Shown one piece after another: positions 34,635-39,990 of a stretch of 39,990 bases of DNA; positions within the stretch are counted from its first letter, which is position 1, and every line of letters begins with the position of its first letter. The stretch is from Comamonadaceae bacterium (GTDB lineage: Bacteria > Pseudomonadota > Gammaproteobacteria > Burkholderiales > Burkholderiaceae). The notes under the pieces were generated by a model. That model had not been told where the DNA came from and did not search any database. It saw only the letters and a program-made list of their open reading frames with translations. The DNA is taken from the NCBI GenBank assembly GCA_947484245.1, contig CANKOT010000010.1, forward strand, positions 1 to 39,990, given 5' to 3'. A program made the position numbers and the translations under genes.

Positions 34635-35501
34635 ATGGAATCCTCATCGGCCATGCGCGAAAAAATCAGCTTGTACTTAGACCTGATTCGCTGGAACCGG
34701 CCTGCAGGGTGGCTCTTGTTGCTGTGGCCAACGCTGTCGGCTTTGTGGGTGGCCACTGATGGTTTTCCGGGATGGCACTTGTTGCTTGTCTTCACTCTAG
34801 GCACCTTCCTCATGCGCAGCGCGGGTTGCTGTTTGAACGATGTGGCCGATCGAGATTTTGACAAGCACGTCAAGCGAACTGCTGAGCGGCCCGTGACCAG
34901 TGGCCGCATTGGCGTCAAAGAAGCCTTGCTGTTGGGTGCGGTGCTGGCATTGCTCGCTTTTGCTTTGGTGCTCACATTGCGCACTGAAACCATTGCCTGG
35001 TCTTTTGCAGCCATGGCGGTGGCCGTGGCCTATCCTTTCGCAAAACGTTATGTGTCGATGCCGCAAGCTGTGCTGGGTGTTGCCTTTAGCTTTGGCATTC
35101 CCATGGCGTTTGCAGCAGTCACTGGCGAAGTCCCTTGGTTGGCTTGGGCGCTGCTGCTCGGTAATTTATTTTGGGTTTTGGCCTATGACACCGAGTACGC
35201 CATGGTCGATCGCGATGACGATTTGAAAATTGGCATGAAAACTTCGGCCATCACTTTGGGTCAATGGGATGTGGCCGCCGTCATGTTTTTCTATGCCGCT
35301 TTTGTGGGTGTTTGGGGCGTGGTGCTAGACGCAAGCGCCAAGCCTCTTTTGTTGGGGGGCTTGGCTGTTGCCGCACTGCAAGCCGCATGGCATTTTTTGC
35401 TCATCAAAGACCGAACCCGTGACGGTTGTTTCAAAGCATTTCGCCTCAACCACTGGGTGGGCTTTGCGGCCTTTGTGGGCGTGGCCCTGAGCTATCTCTG
35501 A
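34635..35501 (+). CDS. ubiA: 4-hydroxybenzoate polyprenyltransferase
   Basis: An inner-membrane prenyltransferase of 288 residues that attaches the polyprenyl tail to 4-hydroxybenzoate in ubiquinone synthesis. The two Asp-rich Mg-diphosphate motifs are present: NDVADRDFD at 68-76 and [12 protein letters not shown] at 185-196, with about eight hydrophobic segments. The ATG at 34635 is favoured ([10 protein letters not shown]), with AAGG a little upstream; the frame is open from 34578 but that extension overlaps oxyR, and an ATG at 34653 is also possible. Its stop directly abuts the proC stop on the other strand. Confidence 0.94.
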   Translation: MESSSAMREKISLYLDLIRWNRPAGWLLLLWPTLSALWVATDGFPGWHLLLVFTLGTFLMRSAGCCLNDVADRDFDKHVKRTAERPVTSGRIGVKEALLLGAVLALLAFALVLTLRTETIAWSFAAMAVAVAYPFAKRYVSMPQAVLGVAFSFGIPMAFAAVTGEVPWLAWALLLGNLFWVLAYDTEYAMVDRDDDLKIGMKTSAITLGQWDVAAVMFFYAAFVGVWGVVLDASAKPLLLGGLAVAALQAAWHFLLIKDRTRDGCFKAFRLNHWVGFAAFVGVALSYL

Positions 35502-36362
35502 TCAGTCTTTGCCAAATTCATCGCCCAGCTCGCCTGCTCGCTTTTGAGCTGCCCACATGGCTTTCACAAAGGCTTCTTTCACATGGTCGTCGGCCATGGA
35601 AGTGAGTGCCGCATACGTGGTGCCGCCCTTGGACGTTACCCGCTGGCGCAGCACCTCAGGAGAGTCTGTTGATTGACGCGCTAGATGGGTGGCGCCGCCA
35701 AAGGTGGCCTTGGCCAAGTGGTAGGCCTGCTCTTGGCTCAAGCCCATTTGCACACCCGCTTCGGTCATGGCTTCTAAAAAATAAAACACATAGGCTGGCC
35801 CAGAACCCGACAGCGCAGTGACCACATCCAAATCGGACTCTTGTTTGACCCACAGCCACTCGCCAGTGCTTTGCAACACCTTTTCAACCAACTGTTGGTC
35901 TTGCACCGTCACACCTGCACGTGAAAATAAACCAGTGATACCCTGCCCCACCAAAGCAGGTGTGTTGGGCATGCTGCGAACCACGCGATCGGTTTGAAGC
36001 CAGCGCGCAATGCTGTCGCTTCGAATGCCTGCGGCCACCGACAAGTGAAGGGCCTTTTGCGTGAACGCGGCGACTGGCAATGCAGCCTCTTTGAAAACTT
36101 GTGGCTTGACTGCCCAAACCACCAAATCTGCTTGGGCTAAAAAAGAAGAAGCAGGTCCAGCAGGTGCAACAGAAGCATGAACGTCAACCCCAAACTCTTT
36201 GTGAAGCTTGGCGGCCGTTTCTGCAAAGGGCTCAATCACGAGCACTTGCTGTGGCGCAAGGCCTTGTCTGATCAGGCCGCCCAAAATAGCGCTGGCCATG
36301 TTGCCGCCGCCAATGAAGGCCAAGCGCACTTGTTGAAAATCAGTGTGAGTCGATACAGTCAT
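35502..36362 (-). CDS. proC: Pyrroline-5-carboxylate reductase
   Basis: ProC makes proline from 1-pyrroline-5-carboxylate with NADPH. The 286-residue protein starts with a Rossmann motif LAFIGGGNMASAILGGL (about 15-31) and has VVRSMPNTPALVGQGITGLF and the ALSGSGPAYVFYFLEAMTEAGVQMGLS signature typical of the family, then LLRQRVTSKGGTTYAAL-like sequence near the end. The start MTVSTHTDFQ at 36362 is natural. In many proteobacteria it is paired with yggS; here it is not. It converges with ubiA with no spacer and is divergent from glpK over 136 bases. Confidence 0.96.
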   Translation of the reverse strand: MTVSTHTDFQQVRLAFIGGGNMASAILGGLIRQGLAPQQVLVIEPFAETAAKLHKEFGVDVHASVAPAGPASSFLAQADLVVWAVKPQVFKEAALPVAAFTQKALHLSVAAGIRSDSIARWLQTDRVVRSMPNTPALVGQGITGLFSRAGVTVQDQQLVEKVLQSTGEWLWVKQESDLDVVTALSGSGPAYVFYFLEAMTEAGVQMGLSQEQAYHLAKATFGGATHLARQSTDSPEVLRQRVTSKGGTTYAALTSMADDHVKEAFVKAMWAAQKRAGELGDEFGKD

Positions 36363-36426
36363 GAATCATTCTCAAAAAAAGAGGGGTCATTGAACAGCGC
36401 TTGCCCAAGCTTGAATGATTGGGTCC

Positions 36427-36447
36427 TTTGGGCCCGTTTGGGCCAAA
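36427..36447. promoter_or_regulatory. Imperfect hairpin/palindrome between proC and glpK
   Basis: TTTGGGCCC (36427-36435) and GGGCCAAA (36440-36447) can pair around a GTTT loop with one bulged G. It lies 51 bases before the glpK start in the divergent proC-glpK gap. It might be an operator for the glycerol genes or an mRNA structure; no regulator gene of the GlpR type is nearby. Confidence 0.3.
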
Positions 36448-36498
36448 TAGGCTTATTGTCTCTTTTTCAGAGCACAGCTTTCGGTTAACCTTCCAGCC

Positions 36499-38019
36499 AT
36501 GAAGTACATCCTTGCACTTGACCAAGGCACCACCAGTTCCAGGGCGGTGCTGTTCAACCGCAATGGCCAGCCCGTTGCAACAGCTCAACAAGAGTTCACA
36601 CAGTATTTTCCCAAGCCGGGCTGGGTGGAGCACGACGCACTTGAAATTTGGCAGACACAAAAAAAAGTCATGCGGGACGTGCTGCGCAAAGCAGGCGTTG
36701 CGGCCTCGCAGATTCAGAGCATTGGCATCACCAACCAACGTGAAACAAGCGTGCTTTGGGATCGAAGAACGGGTCAGCCCATTGCCCCCGCCATCGTTTG
36801 GCAAGACCGCAGAACCGCGGGGTTTTGTGAGCGCCTCAAAAGCCAAGGCGCGGCCGCAGGCATTCAACACAAAACGGGCTTGGTTCTAGACGCCTATTTT
36901 TCAGCCACCAAAGTGGCCTGGTTGCTAGATCATGTCAAAGGTGCGCGGCGTCTGGCAGAGCAGGGGCATTTGGCATTTGGCACCATCGATACGTGGCTCA
37001 TATGGCAGCTCACGGGGGGGCGCGTGCATGTGACCGATCCTAGCAATGCGTCGCGAACCTTGTTGTTCAACTTGCACACATTGGCCTGGGATGACAGCTT
37101 GCTCAAGCAGTTCAACATACCCGCTGCCATTTTGCCAAGGGTGGTGCCTAGTTGCGGTGTGTTGGCCGAAACACAGGCGCATCTGTTGGGGGTGTCGGTG
37201 CCTATTGCTGGCTTGGCCGGCGATCAGCAAGCTGCCACCTTTGGTCAAGCTTGTTTCAGGCCGGGCATGGCCAAGAACACGTATGGCACAGGCTGCTTCA
37301 TGCTGATGAACTCGGGCCATGTACCGGTGCAAAGCCGCAATCAATTGCTCAGCACGGTGGCGTGGCAAGGCCCCCAATCTGTTGCAAAGGCATGGCATTC
37401 AACCGCGTATGCCTTGGAGGGCTCAGTGTTTATGGCCGGTGCCACGGTGCAATGGCTGCGAGATGGTTTGCAAATCATTCAAAAAGCCAGCGACGTTGAA
37501 GCTTTGGCGGCCAGCGTGCCTCACACGGACGACGTTTATTTGGTGCCGGCCTTTGCAGGTTTGGGGACACCCGATTGGGACGGCCAAGCTCGCGGCACTT
37601 TGGTGGGCATGACGCGGGGCACCACCAAGGCGCACATTGCGCGTGCTGCCTTAGAGGCCATTGCTTGGCAAGTGGCCGATGTGTTTTTGGCCATGTCCAA
37701 AGACAGCGGCTTGGCATTGACCGAACTGCGCGTTGATGGCGGTGCCAGCCAAAACAATTTGCTCATGCAAATGCAGGCCGATGCCTTGGGCGTGCCCGTG
37801 GTTCGCCCCAGCGTGACCGAAACCACGGCCTTGGGCGCCGTTTATCTGGCAGGCTTGGCCACTGGGTTTTGGTCAGGCGCAGAAGAAATCACCGCGCAAT
37901 GGTTGCCTGATCGAAAGTTTGTGCCGCAAACCTCGGCCCGTGCCATTCAGGCAAGGCAGACCGGCCATGCCCGTTGGCGCGAGGCGGTAGAGCGTTCGCG
38001 TTTTTGGGCCAAAGGTTGA
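36499..38019 (+). CDS. glpK: Glycerol kinase
   Basis: GlpK phosphorylates glycerol to sn-glycerol 3-phosphate. The 506-residue protein has the FGGY-family ATP-binding start [15 protein letters not shown] (6-20), [29 protein letters not shown] (about 77-105), [29 protein letters not shown] (about 240-268) and the C-terminal [28 protein letters not shown]. Length and motifs indicate an intact enzyme. It heads a two-gene unit with glpD (7-base gap), so glycerol is both phosphorylated and oxidised from one transcript. No glpF facilitator or glpR repressor is found here. Confidence 0.97.
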   Translation: MKYILALDQGTTSSRAVLFNRNGQPVATAQQEFTQYFPKPGWVEHDALEIWQTQKKVMRDVLRKAGVAASQIQSIGITNQRETSVLWDRRTGQPIAPAIVWQDRRTAGFCERLKSQGAAAGIQHKTGLVLDAYFSATKVAWLLDHVKGARRLAEQGHLAFGTIDTWLIWQLTGGRVHVTDPSNASRTLLFNLHTLAWDDSLLKQFNIPAAILPRVVPSCGVLAETQAHLLGVSVPIAGLAGDQQAATFGQACFRPGMAKNTYGTGCFMLMNSGHVPVQSRNQLLSTVAWQGPQSVAKAWHSTAYALEGSVFMAGATVQWLRDGLQIIQKASDVEALAASVPHTDDVYLVPAFAGLGTPDWDGQARGTLVGMTRGTTKAHIARAALEAIAWQVADVFLAMSKDSGLALTELRVDGGASQNNLLMQMQADALGVPVVRPSVTETTALGAVYLAGLATGFWSGAEEITAQWLPDRKFVPQTSARAIQARQTGHARWREAVERSRFWAKG

Positions 38020-38026
38020 AGACGGC

Positions 38027-39628
38027 ATGAATCCTTTGTTGACAGATCGGGCGCAGTTGCTCGCGCAATTGGACAATGCGCCAGAGTTTGACTTGGCCAT
38101 CATCGGCGGTGGTGCCACGGGTCTAGGCGTGGCACTTGATGCGGCCGTTCGCGGTTTGAAAGTGGTGCTCTTAGAAGCCCATGACTTTGCCAAAGGCACC
38201 TCCTCACGCTCCACCAAATTGGTTCATGGCGGTGTTCGTTATTTGGCGCAAGGCCAATTGCCTTTGGTGAGAGAAGCATTGCGAGAGCGGAAAAATCTGC
38301 TTTCTAATGCGCCGCACTTGGTCCATCCCATGCCCTTTGTGATGCCTGCTTATCGGCGAAAAGACCAATGGTTTTATGGCCTGGGCTTGAAGCTTTATGA
38401 CGCTTTGGCTGGGCGTGCCAGGCTGGGGCCTACCCGTTTTTTAAACCATGCAGAAACCGTGTTGGCATTGCCTGGCGTCAGGGTGACTCACTTGGTGGGG
38501 GGTATTCAGTATTGGGACGGCCAGTTTGACGATGCCCGTTTGGCCTTGGCCTTGGCGCGCACGGCAGCTGCCCACGGCGCAATGCTGTTCAACCACATGC
38601 CCGTCAAAGGCTTTGTCACGGAGCATCCGGCGGGACGCATCAAAGGCTTGATCTGCCAAGACACAGAAACGGGGCAAGAGCGCACATTGAAAGCGCGTTG
38701 CGTGGTCAATGCCACGGGCGTCTGGGTCGACCAAATTGAGGCCATGCTGCATACCGCCCCAGGCAATGCCGCCGATGTCAAATTGCCGCAAGCAGTCAGG
38801 CCTAGCCAAGGCGTTCACTTGGTGGTGGACGCATCCTTCTGGCCGGGTTCGTCTGCCTTGTTGGTGCCGCACTCCCAAGACGGCCGCGTTTTGTTTGCTG
38901 TGCCTTGGCAAGGCAAAGTGTTGTTGGGCACCACAGACACACCCAAAGCCCAGGTGGAATGGGAGCCGCAGGCGCTAGAGTCTGAAATAGAGCAAATTTT
39001 GCAAGAGGCTGCCAAATACTTGGTCAAAGTGCCTCAGCGCTCAGATGTCACCAGTGTTTGGGCAGGACTGAGGCCCTTGGCCCGAACTGGGCAAACATCT
39101 CAAGATCAAGGTGCCACTCAAAGCGTGAGCCGAGAGCACACCGTCAAAGTGGCCTCAAATGGTTTGGTTTCTGTCACGGGCGGCAAGTGGACCACTTACC
39201 GTGCCATGGCCGCCGACGTCATGCAAGCGATTCGCCAAGCCCAGCTGCTTTCATTGACCTCAGAGGATGTCACCGCGCAGACCAAGCTGTGGGGTGCGCC
39301 CAGCCTTGATGCCGATATGGGTTTGCCCAGGGAACAAGGTCAATACGCCAGATACGGTTCAGAAGCCGAACTGTTGGCCACCTTGCCGGGCGCTCAGCAC
39401 TGGCTTGTGCCCCATTTGAGTGAGGCCATGGTCAGGTTTGCAGCCCGCTTTGAATATGCAAGAACCGTGGAAGACGTGTTGGCGCGCCGAAATCGCTTGC
39501 TGTTCTTGGATGCCAGCGCGGCACTGGCTGTGGCCCCCCAGGTGGCAGAAATTCTGAGCTCAGAAACGGGTGTCACACCTCAATTGGCGGCTTTTGAAGC
39601 CCTGGCAAAGTCCTATCAAATGCCCTAA
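38027..39628 (+). CDS. glpD: FAD-dependent glycerol-3-phosphate dehydrogenase
   Basis: GlpD is a membrane-associated flavoenzyme that oxidises glycerol 3-phosphate to dihydroxyacetone phosphate and passes electrons to quinone. The 533-residue protein has the FAD motif [27 protein letters not shown] (25-51), [15 protein letters not shown] (about 63-77), [22 protein letters not shown] and [17 protein letters not shown], all typical. It ends with the helical C-terminal domain ([33 protein letters not shown]). It follows glpK by 7 bases. The downstream gap of 247 bases holds the rplN promoter and leader. Confidence 0.96.
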   Translation: MNPLLTDRAQLLAQLDNAPEFDLAIIGGGATGLGVALDAAVRGLKVVLLEAHDFAKGTSSRSTKLVHGGVRYLAQGQLPLVREALRERKNLLSNAPHLVHPMPFVMPAYRRKDQWFYGLGLKLYDALAGRARLGPTRFLNHAETVLALPGVRVTHLVGGIQYWDGQFDDARLALALARTAAAHGAMLFNHMPVKGFVTEHPAGRIKGLICQDTETGQERTLKARCVVNATGVWVDQIEAMLHTAPGNAADVKLPQAVRPSQGVHLVVDASFWPGSSALLVPHSQDGRVLFAVPWQGKVLLGTTDTPKAQVEWEPQALESEIEQILQEAAKYLVKVPQRSDVTSVWAGLRPLARTGQTSQDQGATQSVSREHTVKVASNGLVSVTGGKWTTYRAMAADVMQAIRQAQLLSLTSEDVTAQTKLWGAPSLDADMGLPREQGQYARYGSEAELLATLPGAQHWLVPHLSEAMVRFAARFEYARTVEDVLARRNRLLFLDASAALAVAPQVAEILSSETGVTPQLAAFEALAKSYQMP

Positions 39629-39663
39629 ATGCATTTTTCCTTCGCTTTTTGACTCAAAAAGTG

Positions 39664-39691
39664 TTGACACAGGCCATAAATGTTGTAATAT
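39664..39691 (+). promoter_or_regulatory. Sigma70-type promoter for rplN (Pspc-like)
   Basis: A perfect -35 TTGACA at 39664-39669 and a -10 TAATAT at 39686-39691, 16 bases apart, the best promoter match I see in the window. A short CTTTTT/AAAAAG inverted repeat (39645-39661) lies just before it and may end glpKD transcription. A strong promoter ahead of rplN is what is expected for ribosomal-protein genes. Confidence 0.8.
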
Positions 39692-39875
39692 CGCTGGCTT
39701 CGCTTTCAAAAAAAGGCGGAGTTATCTACCCAAACTAAAGCATTGCGAGTGGTTCGCAGTGTGGATGACGGGTCCAAGACTGATCTTGGTGTTTCTGGTT
39801 TTCAAGCTTCTAGCCTATGGCTTTAAAAGTTCTGATCACTGGGGGTGCACAAGGTGCAAGTTGGGAAATATTGAA
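39692..39875 (+). promoter_or_regulatory. Structured 5' leader of rplN
   Basis: About 175 bases of leader between the promoter and rplN. Two hairpins can be drawn: CATTGCG/CGCAGTG (39741-39747 with 39755-39761, one G-T pair) and a perfect CCAAGA/TCTTGG stem with CTGA loop (39774-39789), the latter followed by a T-rich stretch. They could affect transcription read-through or translation; no known ribosomal-protein binding site is recognised. The leader also contains a 20-codon ORF. Confidence 0.45.
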
Positions 39876-39879
39876 ATGA
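39817..39879 (+). CDS. Possible 20-codon leader ORF coupled to rplN
   Basis: ATG at 39817 opens a short frame reading [20 protein letters not shown], whose TGA (39877-39879) overlaps the rplN ATG (39876) as ATGA. No good Shine-Dalgarno precedes it. The peptide resembles the N-terminal nucleotide-binding strand of short-chain dehydrogenases (VLITGGAQG), so it could be a relic of such a gene or a chance. If translated, terminating ribosomes would restart on rplN. Confidence 0.35.
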   Translation: MALKVLITGGAQGASWEILK

Positions 39880-39990
39880 TTCAGACAGAAACTCGGTTGG
39901 ATGTTGCCGACAACACCGGCGCTAAGTCCGTCCTTTGCATCAAGGTGCTGGGCGGCTCTAAACGTCGTTACGCCAGTGTTGGCGACATTA
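39876..39990 (+). CDS. rplN: 50S ribosomal protein L14, N-terminal part
   Basis: The first 38 codons of L14 ([20 protein letters not shown]...), an almost invariant ribosomal protein that binds 23S rRNA and contacts the small subunit. GGGA at 39863-39866 lies 9 bases before the ATG. The right edge cuts the gene. L14 is the first gene of the spc operon in E. coli, where it follows rpsQ of the S10 operon; here it is preceded by glpD, so the two operons are separated in this genome. Confidence 0.97.
   Translation, partial: MIQTETRLDVADNTGAKSVLCIKVLGGSKRRYASVGDI

Overview
The window looks like chromosomal DNA of a betaproteobacterium, most likely Burkholderiales, family Comamonadaceae (Limnohabitans/Rhodoferax-like). 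This rests on protein style and neighbourhoods: PhaM, DUF3567 and DUF3108 proteins, the recG-oxyR-ubiA order, a split hpaG1/hpaG2, and moderate G+C with strongly GC-biased third positions. It is densely coded (no gene-free stretch over 300 bases) and shows no insertion sequences, phage genes, CRISPR or tRNA genes. Taxonomy is inferred, not computed.

Layout. 1-3403 (minus): nitronate monooxygenase, radA, a small membrane protein and the start of ilvE, cut by the left edge. 3404-12822 (plus): a homoprotocatechuate meta-cleavage operon hpaR-G1-G2-E-D-F-H-I, continued without a real gap by a class II aldolase, a ketopantoate-reductase-like enzyme and an EamA transporter; two perfect palindromes lie in front of hpaR. 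12861-15585: rsmI divergent from yraN-diaA-dolP, a gene order also seen in E. coli (there with lpoA), with the two start codons sharing one base; a 19-bp-stem terminator follows. 15653-22308: beta-hydroxyacid dehydrogenase, yggS, glcD-like FAD oxidase, purU, an omega-amino-acid:pyruvate aminotransferase and an AbrB-family membrane protein. 22305-26599: DUF3567 and DUF3108 proteins, an FAH-family hydrolase, a crotonase-fold protein lacking both classical catalytic glutamates, and a glutathione S-transferase. 26720-28572: phaM translationally coupled to a FIST sensor protein. 28586-30924 (minus): queA-tgt for queuosine. 31108-35501 (plus): HTH regulator, recG, oxyR (with both redox cysteines) and ubiA. 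35502-36362: proC (minus). 36499-39628: glpK-glpD. 39664-39990: a strong sigma70-type promoter, a structured leader with a 20-codon upstream ORF, and the start of rplN, the head of the spc ribosomal-protein operon.

How the genes work together. The hpa genes cover the whole lower pathway from 3,4-dihydroxyphenylacetate to pyruvate and succinate semialdehyde: HpaD cleaves the ring, HpaE oxidises, HpaF isomerises, HpaG1/G2 decarboxylate and isomerise, HpaH hydrates, HpaI performs the aldol cleavage, and HpaR represses. The upper-pathway monooxygenase (hpaBC) and uptake genes are not here. GlpK and GlpD convert glycerol to dihydroxyacetone phosphate. QueA and Tgt modify tRNA. RecG, RadA and OxyR serve DNA repair and peroxide defence.

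No obvious new defence or mobile system is present. The most unusual signals are the zero-gap rsmI/yraN start, the rplN leader with its coupled mini-ORF, the three-gene tail of the hpa operon, the phaM-FIST pair, the paired palindromes before hpaR, and the crotonase without catalytic glutamates.
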